Assembly (NCBI GenBank): GCA_916988195.3 | Contig: CAKASQ030000027.1 | Span: 1-32,981 of the forward strand | Length of the DNA: 32,981 bases | Origin: Oscillospiraceae bacterium | GTDB lineage: Bacteria; Bacillota; Clostridia; Oscillospirales; Oscillospiraceae | Reading direction: 5' to 3' | In this document: piece by piece, positions 24,628-32,912 of the stretch | Layout of the letters: each line of letters begins with the position of its first letter | Numbering within the stretch: position 1 is the stretch's first letter | Notes under the pieces: model-generated | The model's database searches: none | What the model was told of the DNA's origin: nothing | The model's input: the letters and a program-made list of their open reading frames with translations, nothing else | Made by a program: the position numbers and the translations under genes

Positions 24628-24899
24628 GATCCGGAAAACAGAATGTATTGCAATGTAACCTATAATCTTTACCATGTTACCGACCAGTCTCTAAGCTGGT
24701 ATGATTACAAGCCATTCTACAGCATGACCGCAGAAGAAGCCGAACAAAATGCATCTCTGCTGAAAATCCGCACAATCAATGAGCAAATATTCTGTCTTAG
24801 TGAAGACACCGATCGTTATGACACCTGTTGGATTAAGTCTTTCGAGATCGTAGATGGTTAACCGACGGATTTCCTCACGATATCTGCTGCCGCGCAGGC
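24628..24899 (+). repeat. 272-bp direct repeat, copy 2
   Basis: Partner of 17087-17358. The first 80 or so and last 40 or so bases are identical between the copies. It starts exactly where the reverse transcriptase fragment is cut and ends in the third ppdK-like tail. Confidence 0.95.
24643..24861 (+). CDS. 72-residue acidic protein in the repeat, copy 2
   Basis: Same protein as at 17102-17320 with three amino-acid differences (E to K, S to T, D to E) and a TAA in place of TGA as stop. Function is unknown. Its place, next to a putative attachment site in both modules, would suit a recombination directionality factor, an anti-restriction protein or simply a conserved element end. None of these is shown by sequence. 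Confidence 0.6.
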   Translation: MYCNVTYNLYHVTDQSLSWYDYKPFYSMTAEEAEQNASLLKIRTINEQIFCLSEDTDRYDTCWIKSFEIVDG

Positions 24900-24922
24900 C
24901 GCGATCAAGGCGAAGAAGAAGT
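24886..24922 (+). other. Putative right attachment site with the third ppdK tail
   Basis: GCTGCCGCGCAGGCCGC (24886-24902) continues GATCAAGGCGAAG and reads AAAQAAIKAKKK and stop in the ppdK frame, followed by a terminator much like that of ppdK. I interpret it as the displaced chromosomal end of the original ppdK. Confidence 0.6.
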
Positions 24923-24948
24923 AATTCCTTTCCCCAAAAGATACGGAT

Positions 24949-24978
24949 CCCCCAGCCGGCTTGCCGGTTGGGGGATTT
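24949..24978 (+). terminator. Terminator after the displaced ppdK tail
   Basis: CCCCCAGCCGGC (24949-24960) pairs with GCCGGTTGGGGG (24963-24974), then ATTT. It closely resembles the ppdK terminator at 15331-15362. Confidence 0.8.
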
Positions 24979-25013
24979 CGATGCTGCTTGGCAGGCAAAC
25001 GGTACGTTTACCT

Positions 25014-25066
25014 ACAACGAACGCAGGACTCCGCCAGAGGGTGAAGTCCTGCGTTCGTTGTTTCTA
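25014..25066. terminator. Long hairpin downstream of the M14 peptidase
   Basis: ACAACGAACGCAGGACT (25014-25030) pairs perfectly with its complement at 25045-25061; TTCTATTT follows on the plus strand. It separates the island end from the converging peptidase gene. Confidence 0.75.
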
Positions 25067-25078
25067 TTTGAGCAAACC

Positions 25079-26554
25079 TCACTTGTAAAAGCCGGGGTTC
25101 TGATAGCCTTTTCCGTTGGGTTCGCTCTCCATCATGGTCAGAATCGCGTCGCGGCAGCCGCGAACCATCACGTCCTGCTCCTCGGGCGCGCGGTTTACCA
25201 TCTGGTTGGTGGAGCTTGTGTAGAACCACAGTCCTTCGCCCTCTGCAAGGCCCACGCCGTCACTGTCCGTGATCGCGTCCGAGTCCAGTCCGAGCGTGTC
25301 GCGGATCTCGTCGCGGGAATAGAAGACCCACGTTGCTTCGGGCATCGTGTTTTCCCATTTGCAGCTGCTGATATCGCCGTCTTCCGACTTGCCGGGGCTG
25401 TATACCTCGATCGTATAGGCGTGGATGTTGTAGCGGCCATACGCATAGTCGATCAGCTCTGCTGCGGTGGGATAGTCCTCATTGGAGCTCATCGAGTAGA
25501 AACCGCGGCCAGTGTAGTTCTGGAATGCCTGCGCCATTTCGGCGGCAGTATCCTTCATGAACGGAATTGCCGCGTCATCGGGATTATTTTCATCGTAGGC
25601 GCGATAGCACCAAGGGTAAAGGACGGACTGAATGCCGGTGTGCAGCGTGACCAGCGCGGCCATATTCCGCGTATACATAAACTGCTGAAGCGCCTTGATT
25701 TCGGGCTCTGTGGCGGGCGCGGTGCCAGCGGTTGTCCAGTTGACGTTGCCGATCTGCTGGCCATCCTTCGTTTCAATGTCATAGCGGTTCCACTGATAGT
25801 CAAAGGTACGGTTCATATCGATGCCGCTCGTACGGGGATCGTCGCCCAGAATGCCGTTTCCATCCCAGTCCGGGCTTTCCATACCGAAGACGGGAAGCTC
25901 ACGCGAGGGCGTGTCGTCTTCTTTGCCGCGATAGAGCGTGGCGATGAAGCCGTCGCCGTCAATGTCCGTGTAGGGGTCGCCGAAGGGGATGTTGTCGCCG
26001 TTTGCGTCTCTCGGGCGCAGGTTCGGGCGGTTGTTGATGACAAAGGACTGCTCATAGCCGTCCGGGTTGATGACCGGAATGACGTAGACGATGTAGCTGT
26101 CGAGAAGCCCCTTGACATATGCGTCGTCCGAGCAGAGCGTCAACCACCACGCAGTGTACATGGCAGACGAGGCGCTTTCGCGTTCGCCGCCGTGGATGTT
26201 GGCAAACACGCCAATTCCCGTCTTTTCCTCCGCAGGAATCTTCTCGTTGGTGATCTCCAGACACCAGAGGTCCCGCTCCTGCCAGGACGTGCCGATGGAA
26301 TAGAGCTCCGTGATATCCGGGTACTGCTCCGCCATTGCGGACAGCTGCGCTTCCAGCTCCGCAAAGGTATAGCGCCTGTTCCAGTCGATGTCGAGTCCGT
26401 CCGGAATCTCGCTGGGTGCATCCGGTCTGGCGGACAGCTCGAGTCGTTCCGCCTTTTTGCTGCCTGCCGTGCCGTTTATACTGCAAGCGGCAAGTCCAAG
26501 CACCATCATCAGCGAAAGGCAGAGGCAAAGAAGCTGTTTCGAGAAGGTTTTCAT
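25079..26554 (-). CDS. M14-family zinc carboxypeptidase lipoprotein
   Basis: The 491-residue protein is a predicted surface lipoprotein peptidase. It has a lipobox LAAC with C24 and an N-terminal hydrophobic signal. The M14 domain shows HGGERES with zinc ligands H121 and E124, INPDGYE, the GIDMNRTFDYQW stretch, third zinc ligand H305 (LHTG) and catalytic E383 (TIEVYSPG). An acidic insert near residues 183-240 (DANGDN, DIDGDG, DWDGNG) may bind calcium. The start at 26554 is preferred over an upstream in-frame ATG because AAAGGAG lies about 9 bases before it and the lipoprotein signal begins there. It may trim peptides or cell-wall stems; the substrate is unknown. Confidence 0.9.
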   Translation of the reverse strand: MKTFSKQLLCLCLSLMMVLGLAACSINGTAGSKKAERLELSARPDAPSEIPDGLDIDWNRRYTFAELEAQLSAMAEQYPDITELYSIGTSWQERDLWCLEITNEKIPAEEKTGIGVFANIHGGERESASSAMYTAWWLTLCSDDAYVKGLLDSYIVYVIPVINPDGYEQSFVINNRPNLRPRDANGDNIPFGDPYTDIDGDGFIATLYRGKEDDTPSRELPVFGMESPDWDGNGILGDDPRTSGIDMNRTFDYQWNRYDIETKDGQQIGNVNWTTAGTAPATEPEIKALQQFMYTRNMAALVTLHTGIQSVLYPWCYRAYDENNPDDAAIPFMKDTAAEMAQAFQNYTGRGFYSMSSNEDYPTAAELIDYAYGRYNIHAYTIEVYSPGKSEDGDISSCKWENTMPEATWVFYSRDEIRDTLGLDSDAITDSDGVGLAEGEGLWFYTSSTNQMVNRAPEEQDVMVRGCRDAILTMMESEPNGKGYQNPGFYK

Positions 26555-26654
26555 GTGGAAGACTCCTTTCAATCCGGCTTGAAACTGGCAGCAGCGGCTT
26601 GTGTCAGGCACAATTCGGCTTTACTTTATTTCGCTACCGTGTTATCGTGCTAAT

Positions 26655-26683
26655 ATGCTACACTATTTCTTTGTTCTTTGCAA
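26655..26683 (-). promoter_or_regulatory. Probable promoter of the M14 peptidase gene
   Basis: On the minus strand TTGCAA (26678-26683) and TAGCAT (26655-26660) have a 17-bp spacer. The -10 matches only four of six positions. The remaining bases up to 26803 show no gene. Confidence 0.4.
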
Positions 26684-26803
26684 TGGCAAACCTGTCCAAG
26701 ATTTCGCGTGCCTTCTTCGTTCTTCTTTGTATAGGGTGACAGCGGCACACTTCGGGGCCGCAATTACGGCAACGTGAAGGGACCAGCCCGAAATGGCGCG
26801 CAA

Positions 26804-26838
26804 ACCCCCAACCAGCTTAGCTGGTTGGGGGTCTTGTC
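26804..26838. terminator. Terminator similar to the ppdK terminator
   Basis: ACCCCCAACCAGC (26804-26816) pairs with GCTGGTTGGGGGT (26820-26832). The hairpin and about 20 bases after it (TTGTCATTC, then GCTGAT) resemble 15331-15380. Confidence 0.8.
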
Positions 26839-26913
26839 ATTCGGCTGCTGATCTTGCTTTTTTCAGGCCGTCCCTCCGGCCGGTTGTTTTTGCGGCGAGA
26901 GGAATGGGATGCG

Positions 26914-27348
26914 TCAGGCTCCCTCAAATGCCTCGCGGTTGATCCAGAGCCCCAGCGCGGGGTTCGGGATGAAGTAAATTTCCTCGCCGTCCACGGTGTT
27001 ATAGCCGTAGGAAAGCTTTGCCGGGTCGAATTTTTTCGCCAGCTCGTCATAGTCTGCCGGTTGGAAGCCAACATCCGCAATCTCCTGCTGTGTGATTTCC
27101 TTCACGGCATACGTGATAGTAAATCGGCCATCGCTCGAACCGTGAATCAGATGCGCCGCCGCGCCCATGTTGTCCCGCAGGTCCTGATTTTCGGGCTTGT
27201 TGAACTGTTCCAGCGTGTGCAGCCTGCCGCGGTAGCCGTACTTGCGGATGAGCTCGTCGACCTGCCCGTCCTCGCCGAATTTCGTCACACCGGGGGCTAA
27301 AATGATCAGCTCCCCGCCGTCTGCAATCGCCATGCGCGTACGGTACAC
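26914..27348 (-). pseudogene. LarA-family (lactate racemase domain) protein, C-terminal fragment
   Basis: About 144 residues match the C-terminal part of LarA-like proteins: MAIADGGELIILAPGVTKFG, then IRKYGYRGR, GAAAHLIHGSSDGRF and a terminal FIPNPALGLW. Intact family members have roughly 420 residues with an N-terminal nucleotide- or nickel-pincer-binding domain, which is absent here; an in-frame stop at 27361-27363 blocks the frame. No RBS or signal supports independent translation. It is probably a deletion remnant. Confidence 0.72.
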
Positions 27349-27463
27349 CGTTGAAATGGACTATCGGACGGACGCGCGCTCGGTCTATGACTGCCGCCGC
27401 TATCAGCATCCGAGTGACCTGATTGCCGCTCTGAATCAGTCATGGGAGGATCGTCCGCAGTAA
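27331..27463 (+). pseudogene. Plus-strand C-terminal fragment of an unknown gene
   Basis: A frame reading RYTVEMDYRTDARSVYDCRR and ending ALNQSWEDRPQ stops at 27463 and is followed by a perfect terminator, as expected of a real gene end. It has no start codon context and runs into the LarA-like fragment on the other strand. I do not recognise it. Confidence 0.35.
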
Positions 27464-27488
27464 CCGCAGGTTCCCTTTTCAAATACGC

Positions 27489-27527
27489 AAGCGCTCCGTT
27501 ACCAAACTCGGTAACGGAGCGCTTTTT
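27489..27527 (+). terminator. Strong intrinsic terminator, plus strand
   Basis: AAGCGCTCCGTTACC (27489-27503) pairs perfectly with GGTAACGGAGCGCTT (27510-27524), followed by TTT. Confidence 0.88.
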
Positions 27528-27549
27528 CGGTTCCTGTGTTCGGACAGGC

Positions 27550-27575
27550 AAAAGGGGCGGCTTTCGCCGCCCCTT
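27550..27575 (-). terminator. Terminator of the large surface protein gene
   Basis: AAGGGGCGGC (27552-27561) pairs with GCCGCCCCTT (27566-27575). On the minus strand it lies about 35 bases after the stop codon and is followed by TTTTGCC. Confidence 0.75.
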
Positions 27576-27608
27576 GAGGGTATGCTGTTTTCTGTCAGAC
27601 GCTTTTGA

Positions 27609-30600
27609 TTACAGAAGCTTCTTCCAGGTCTCATGGGTACCCGACTTGGTGTAGGTGTGGTCGTTGGTGGCCTCCTGCACGTCGAGGTAGTACCATGCGT
27701 TCACGTTCGCGTTGTCGCGCCAGGTCTTCATGCCGGACAACAGATCGTCCTCAGACTTCGGCGTGCGGCCGAGCGCGCGGTTCACCATTGCCATGAGTTC
27801 GGCACGGGTGACGTTGCGGTCCGGGCGGAAGCTGCCGTCGGGATAGCCGTTGATCCAGCCCATCTTCGCAGCGATCGCAATTTCCTCGGCTGCCCAGTAG
27901 CGCGAGCCAACATCGTTGAACTTCGCAGCGGAAGCGCTCTCCAGACCGGCGAACTGCGCGATCATGGAAGCGAGCTCGGCGCGGGTGATCGCGTCATTCG
28001 GACGGAACTTGCCGTTCGTTCTGGTGTCGACGATCACGCCGGCATTCTCGAGTGTAGCAACGTAGGTGTTGTACCAGTCGCCGCGGGCAACATCCGAATA
28101 GGAGCTGCTGTTGGTCTTGTAGTAGGACTGGCACTCGTCGCCCATGATGCGGTACAGGATCGCTGCGGTCTCCGCACGGGTGACATTGCCTTCCGGCTGC
28201 ACGGAGCCGTCGGGATAACCGTTGATAAACGCGAAGTGGTCATCGGTGTTGAGCGTCAGCGCCGGTGCCTTCGTCGTAGGCTTGTTCGGGGAGTCGATCG
28301 TACCTGAACTGCCTCCGGTGCTCTTCTTGATGTAGACGACCTCGATGGTCAGATTACGACCGGGCATTGTACCTTCGATCACCGCGTCATCCTTGTTCTT
28401 GAGCTTGTAGCCCTTGATCTTCGGAGAGTCTACTTTGTACGCTTCACCCTTGGACAGGAGATCCATATGGCTCTCGGCCAGTTCCTTCCCCTTCTTATCG
28501 ACGTACTGGATTGTCAGGCTGTAGTGGATCAGTTTCGCCTCCCAGATGCCTTCAAAGTGCAGACCGCCGGAAACCATCTCAACCTGCGTGTTCGGTGCAA
28601 CCTCGACGCCATCAAGCTTCCACGTCTTGAACGTCCAGATATTTTCGCCAACTCTCACAGAATTGGGCTTAGCTGCCGTTGTGACCTTCTGGCCCACAGT
28701 GTAGGTGTCCGGGTCCTTAGGAATCGTTGCCTGAACCTCAGCCGGGAGGCTGGGATCATAGCTGTACGTCACGCCGTATTCTTTCTGCGTGTGCTCCCAG
28801 ATACCGACGAATGTAAGGCCACCGGCAACCATTTCAACCTGCGTGTTCGGTGCAACCTCTGTATCGCCAAGCTTCCACGTAACGAACTTCCAGATGTATT
28901 CGCCGTCTTCCACATCGTCAGGCTTGGCTGCCGTTGTGACCTTCTGACCTACAGTGTAGGTGTCCTTGTTCTCAGGAAGCGTTGCCCACACCTTCCAGTT
29001 CGGCTCAAGTGCCGGGTCTGTGCATGCGTAGTCATAGGTCACGCCGTATTCTTTCTGCGTGCGCTCCCAGATACCGACGAATGTAAGGCCGCCTTCGACC
29101 ATTGGAACCTGTGCGTTGGGAACAACGTCAACGCCGTTCAGTTTCCACGTAACGAACTTCCAGATATATTCGCCGTCTTCCACATCGTCAGGCATCATGG
29201 CCACACGAACCGATTCGCCGGGCGCGTAAGTGTACGAATTCTCAGGAAGCGTTTCCCACACCTTCCAGTTCGGCTCAAGTGCCGGGTCTGTGCATGCGTA
29301 GTCATAGGTCACGGGGAACTCGTTCTTTGTGTACTTGATGACAACGTTCGTCCAGCCGTTGATGGTATCCGTGTCGCCAAACTTGATGTCCAGCGCCGGA
29401 ACGTCCTTCTTGAACCACTCGTCGTGCGAGTAGCCGGACATATCAAGATTTGTCACATTCGCGTTGAGATGCTCGACCACATTTGCGCCGAACGGAGCGG
29501 TGGAGTGATGGTACTCAGTCGCCTCCATCTTGCCGTCGATCATTCTGTAGACGTAGACGTGCTGCGTGGTGTTGACGTGGACGTTTACATAATGCTTTTC
29601 CAGGTCTGGCTGATGCTCGCCGAAGGTCGTGCAAGTCGCATTGCCAGCCCAGTCTTCGATGACGGACGCATCATAGGAAGCGGAGTCACGACGGTCGTTT
29701 TCTGCCTGCGCGATGGCCTGCGCCTTGATATCCGCAAAGTCGATGAGATCGCCGTACAGACCAGTGACTTGATACGTATAGAAGTCCGTGTTCTGGCGGA
29801 AGTGCGGCGCACCGTCGAGATACATTTTCGCAACAACGGTGTACTCCTTGCGGGCGTACTTCACCAGAACGTTCGTCCAGCCGTTGATGGTGTCGTTCTC
29901 GCCGAACTTCCACTTGGGCGAATCGTACTTATACCACTCGTCATGCGTATGGCCGACCTTATCCAGCTCGATGTTCTGTGCTGCGAGGTAGTCCAGCAGG
30001 TTGCTGCCTCTGCGAGCCATACCGGAGAAAAGCTGCGTCTCGGTGGCCTTGTTATCGTCAGTGATCGCTTTGACGATGACCTTCTCATAGTCATAGACCA
30101 TGCAGATGATATTCGTCCAGCCGTTGACCGTGATCGTCTGAAGACCTGCGGGCGGGTTTTCGGGGTTCTCCTTGTAGTTGTTCCACTTACCGTCGTTGTA
30201 CCAGCCGTAGAAGTCGTATTTGCCGGTGCTGTTTGCAGTGTAGTAGTTGGCAATGTCGAGCGTAGTCAGATCAATGACTGTACCCTTCGGCTGCTTTTCG
30301 AGCGGAACCGTCTTGAAGGCCTTGGTCATGTTGCCGTTGCGGTAGATCACAACGTTGACGGTCTGCAAGTTGAGCTCCCACTTCGCCGTCAGTTCGGTCT
30401 TCTGTGTGATTGGGGTATCAAAATCGAACGCAGTATTCTCGCCGTCCTTGAACCAACCGAGGAACTTGTAGCCTTCCTTGGTGGGTGCAGTCGGCTCGTT
30501 CGCGGTTGCATTGCACTTGACCGTCTGTGTGTCGACCGGCGTCACGCCTTCCATGTTGACGTTGAACGTTACGTCGTAGTATGTGTCAACGTAAGCCCAG

Positions 30601-32912
30601 GCATAGGCAACAATCCACTTGTTCTCCTGCCACTGCATATCACGCCAGTTGTAGCCTTCCTGACCATAGGTTTCCGCGTCAAACGGCTTGCCGCTCTTGT
30701 CGTTCAGGCAGATGTTGATGTCTACATAGTCCGGATTCGGCTCGTTGGCCGCGTCAGCCGCAAGCGCCGCTTCCTTCAGCTGCGCATTCAGACCGTTTTC
30801 GCCATCATAATTGATGGGATCGCCATACAGGCCCTTGACGCTTCTGGAGATAACCACGCCTCTGGCATCCTTGGTGGCCTCCTCGCTGCCATTCAGGAAA
30901 AGTGATGCGGTAACGGTGTACTCCTTGCGGGTCAGCTTGCCGACCAGTTCCCACTTCTTGGCCATATTGAGCTTGGTGACGCGCTTGTTCGTGTTGCCAA
31001 AGTCCTTTTTGTTCTGATACCAGCCGTCGAAGTCGTGGCCGGTCTGTTCGCCGCTTCTGAGGCTATAGTCCGCAAAATCGTCCTCGTTGTACCATTCGGT
31101 GAGGGAGAGCTCGTCGACCTTCTGGTCGTTCTCGTCATAGACCGTGTACTTCACGGGGAACTGATAGTAAGCGTACAGCTCCACGTTGCCGGGCTCGGTG
31201 ATTTGCGTGACAACATTGCCTGCCGCATCGCGCCAGTTGAGGAACTTCTGCGGCCATTCGTTGTTCTTGAAATCCGGAGCCTTGAGGGTGATCGGAAGCT
31301 CATCCGCAGTAAAGGTCCCGGGGTTATTGACGTTCTTAACGTCCGCGGGCTTGACCACACCGCGCCAGTTGTAGGTGATGGTGTATACAGGCTCGCACTT
31401 GACGTTGATCGTCGGCTTCGTCCAGAACCAGCCCTTCTCGTTATCATAGTGCGCTTCAACCATGACCGCTGCCGGGGCGACCGGGTCGTGCGCGCCGTTC
31501 GCGCCGTTGTTGTGCTGGCTATAATACGTTGCAAAAATGCTCGGGGTGAGCGTGATGTACGCAGTGGCAGTACCCGGCTCCCACCGCACATTGACGCTGT
31601 TGGCAACCGCACTCAGCGGCACTTCGATCGGGTCGTGGCCGGAATTTTCCGTGTTGCAGGCGACATTGACAAGCAGCTTGTTAAAAGAGTCCTTCGGGTT
31701 CGGGATCTCCTGCGCCGGCTTGCACGTGACGTGGACATCCGGGATCGCTGCGCTGAGACTCCACGCGTCATTTGCATAGGTCAGCGAAACTTCGACGTCG
31801 GCCGGATTGACCGCAGTATGCACGCCGTAGGCCATGCCATAATGTTCCGCAATTTTATCCGGCTTCAGGACAAGCTTCGCGGTCTTAGCCGCTCCGTCCT
31901 CCCACTGCACGTCCACGCTGCCGGCGGGCAGATTCTCCAGCAGATACTGAATGTTCGGATGCGCCGTCTTATCATCGCACACCACCGTCACGTACTGGTC
32001 TTTCACGGAATCCGTCGGGTCGGGAATTTCCGGTGCGGCGCAAGTAACATAGATAACCGGGATTGCCCCGTCGATTTTCCAGCTGCCGTTATACGTCAGC
32101 GTAACAGTAACGACACTGGTGCTGACCGCAGTGTGCGTACCTTTAAGAGCGGAAAAACGGTTTGCAATCTTCTCCGGATACAGCTTGAGCGTGGCTGCCT
32201 TGCTGCCGGTCGACCAAACGAGTTCCGCGCACGCTTTCTCAATCAAGCCATCAATCGCATACTCCACATAATGGACAGCCTTATTGTCGCATTGCACAGG
32301 TACAGTCTTTATGCCTATAAACTCTGTCGGGTCGGGAATTTCCGGCGCGGCGCAAGTGATCTTAATTGCCGGGATTGCAGGGATTCTACCGGCGATTGAC
32401 CATCTGTTTGTATAGGCCAGCGTTACGGTAACAGTGCTTTCGTCGACCGCCTTGTGCTCGCCGCCCACCTTATATAGCGGAGCAATTTTCGCCGGATACA
32501 GCTTAAGCGTGGCCTCCTTGCTGCCGGGTGTCCATTCGACCTCCCATGCATCATCCGGCAGGCCTTCCAGCAGCTTTTCAATTCTGTGGTTAGCGTTGTC
32601 TTTGCACTGCAAAGGAACATACTGTGTCTTTGCAAAATCCGTCGGGTCGGTGATATCGGGCTGGGGCTGCTTCTCCCAAACCGCATAGATGGTCTTGGTC
32701 GGATTCTGCCAAGTCAGCGTGATCGTATCGCCGCCCCTGTAATCCGGCTCGGTAGCATTCTTGCCATCAGCCCAGCCAAGGAAGTTGTAGCCTTCGCGGC
32801 AGGTCAACGTCTGGCTATCAACCGTGTACGTGTAACTGGTGTCCGCTGTGGGTCCATACTCGATGTTCCACTTGGTGCTGCCAGTCCCAACATAGTTAAA
32901 ATCGTAATGTGC
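27609..32912 (-). CDS. Giant repeat-rich SLH-anchored surface protein, N-terminus missing
   Basis: The open frame of 1767 codons has no ATG near its 5' end; the first candidate start is a TTG at 32807, and an in-frame stop lies at 32913-32915. The signal peptide is therefore absent. In order: an InlB/Listeria-Bacteroides-type repeat (EGYNFLGWADG), four beta-rich units of about 90-110 residues linked by EIPDPT-like segments, further InlB-type repeats (EGYKFLGWFKDG, DFDGWY), units ending in DTINGWTNV, three SHIRT-like units (VTYDYACTDP, IWKFVTWKL), a MucBP-like domain (IQYVDKKGKELAES) and three C-terminal SLH domains (FINGYPDGSVQPEGNVTRAE and two more). It should be an adhesin or S-layer-associated stalk. 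Whether the 5' loss is biological or an end-of-contig artefact is unclear. Confidence 0.85.
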   Translation of the reverse strand, partial: AHYDFNYVGTGSTKWNIEYGPTADTSYTYTVDSQTLTCREGYNFLGWADGKNATEPDYRGGDTITLTWQNPTKTIYAVWEKQPQPDITDPTDFAKTQYVPLQCKDNANHRIEKLLEGLPDDAWEVEWTPGSKEATLKLYPAKIAPLYKVGGEHKAVDESTVTVTLAYTNRWSIAGRIPAIPAIKITCAAPEIPDPTEFIGIKTVPVQCDNKAVHYVEYAIDGLIEKACAELVWSTGSKAATLKLYPEKIANRFSALKGTHTAVSTSVVTVTLTYNGSWKIDGAIPVIYVTCAAPEIPDPTDSVKDQYVTVVCDDKTAHPNIQYLLENLPAGSVDVQWEDGAAKTAKLVLKPDKIAEHYGMAYGVHTAVNPADVEVSLTYANDAWSLSAAIPDVHVTCKPAQEIPNPKDSFNKLLVNVACNTENSGHDPIEVPLSAVANSVNVRWEPGTATAYITLTPSIFATYYSQHNNGANGAHDPVAPAAVMVEAHYDNEKGWFWTKPTINVKCEPVYTITYNWRGVVKPADVKNVNNPGTFTADELPITLKAPDFKNNEWPQKFLNWRDAAGNVVTQITEPGNVELYAYYQFPVKYTVYDENDQKVDELSLTEWYNEDDFADYSLRSGEQTGHDFDGWYQNKKDFGNTNKRVTKLNMAKKWELVGKLTRKEYTVTASLFLNGSEEATKDARGVVISRSVKGLYGDPINYDGENGLNAQLKEAALAADAANEPNPDYVDINICLNDKSGKPFDAETYGQEGYNWRDMQWQENKWIVAYAWAYVDTYYDVTFNVNMEGVTPVDTQTVKCNATANEPTAPTKEGYKFLGWFKDGENTAFDFDTPITQKTELTAKWELNLQTVNVVIYRNGNMTKAFKTVPLEKQPKGTVIDLTTLDIANYYTANSTGKYDFYGWYNDGKWNNYKENPENPPAGLQTITVNGWTNIICMVYDYEKVIVKAITDDNKATETQLFSGMARRGSNLLDYLAAQNIELDKVGHTHDEWYKYDSPKWKFGENDTINGWTNVLVKYARKEYTVVAKMYLDGAPHFRQNTDFYTYQVTGLYGDLIDFADIKAQAIAQAENDRRDSASYDASVIEDWAGNATCTTFGEHQPDLEKHYVNVHVNTTQHVYVYRMIDGKMEATEYHHSTAPFGANVVEHLNANVTNLDMSGYSHDEWFKKDVPALDIKFGDTDTINGWTNVVIKYTKNEFPVTYDYACTDPALEPNWKVWETLPENSYTYAPGESVRVAMMPDDVEDGEYIWKFVTWKLNGVDVVPNAQVPMVEGGLTFVGIWERTQKEYGVTYDYACTDPALEPNWKVWATLPENKDTYTVGQKVTTAAKPDDVEDGEYIWKFVTWKLGDTEVAPNTQVEMVAGGLTFVGIWEHTQKEYGVTYSYDPSLPAEVQATIPKDPDTYTVGQKVTTAAKPNSVRVGENIWTFKTWKLDGVEVAPNTQVEMVSGGLHFEGIWEAKLIHYSLTIQYVDKKGKELAESHMDLLSKGEAYKVDSPKIKGYKLKNKDDAVIEGTMPGRNLTIEVVYIKKSTGGSSGTIDSPNKPTTKAPALTLNTDDHFAFINGYPDGSVQPEGNVTRAETAAILYRIMGDECQSYYKTNSSSYSDVARGDWYNTYVATLENAGVIVDTRTNGKFRPNDAITRAELASMIAQFAGLESASAAKFNDVGSRYWAAEEIAIAAKMGWINGYPDGSFRPDRNVTRAELMAMVNRALGRTPKSEDDLLSGMKTWRDNANVNAWYYLDVQEATNDHTYTKSGTHETWKKLL
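28992..29312 (-). repeat. Near-identical tandem coding repeats in the surface protein
   Basis: A 51-base block at 28992-29042 is identical to 29262-29312, 270 bases (90 codons) away. Neighbouring blocks (about 28765-28821 and 29036-29094) are also nearly identical. The DNA-level identity indicates recent duplication of the 90-residue SHIRT-like unit. Confidence 0.85.

Noticed and set aside
17087-24634. Cloning or assembly chimera, because both cut genes end at GATCC and the window ends in GATCTGATCG.
   Set aside because: Not excluded, but not preferred: the repeat copies have diverged with mostly silent changes and end in a coherent ppdK-tail pattern, which a random join would not produce.
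24207-24650. An active retron or diversity-generating element.
   Set aside because: The YADD catalytic motif and the N-terminal half are gone, and no msr/msd, template repeat or variable repeat was seen.
15262-24922. Integration of the island into a tRNA gene.
   Set aside because: No tRNA-like cloverleaf was seen at either end; the shared core lies in ppdK coding sequence.
24854-26653. A 599-codon plus-strand frame opposite the M14 peptidase.
   Set aside because: The minus strand has a lipobox, all zinc ligands and the catalytic glutamate of M14; the plus frame has none.
28540-29330. A CRISPR-like array suggested by regularly spaced similar blocks.
   Set aside because: The spacing is 270 bases and in frame with the surface protein; the blocks encode repeated protein units.
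28467-32399. Plus-strand frames of 812 and 454 codons opposite the large surface protein.
   Set aside because: The minus strand encodes SLH, MucBP-like and InlB-like repeats in order; the opposite frames show only repetitive composition.
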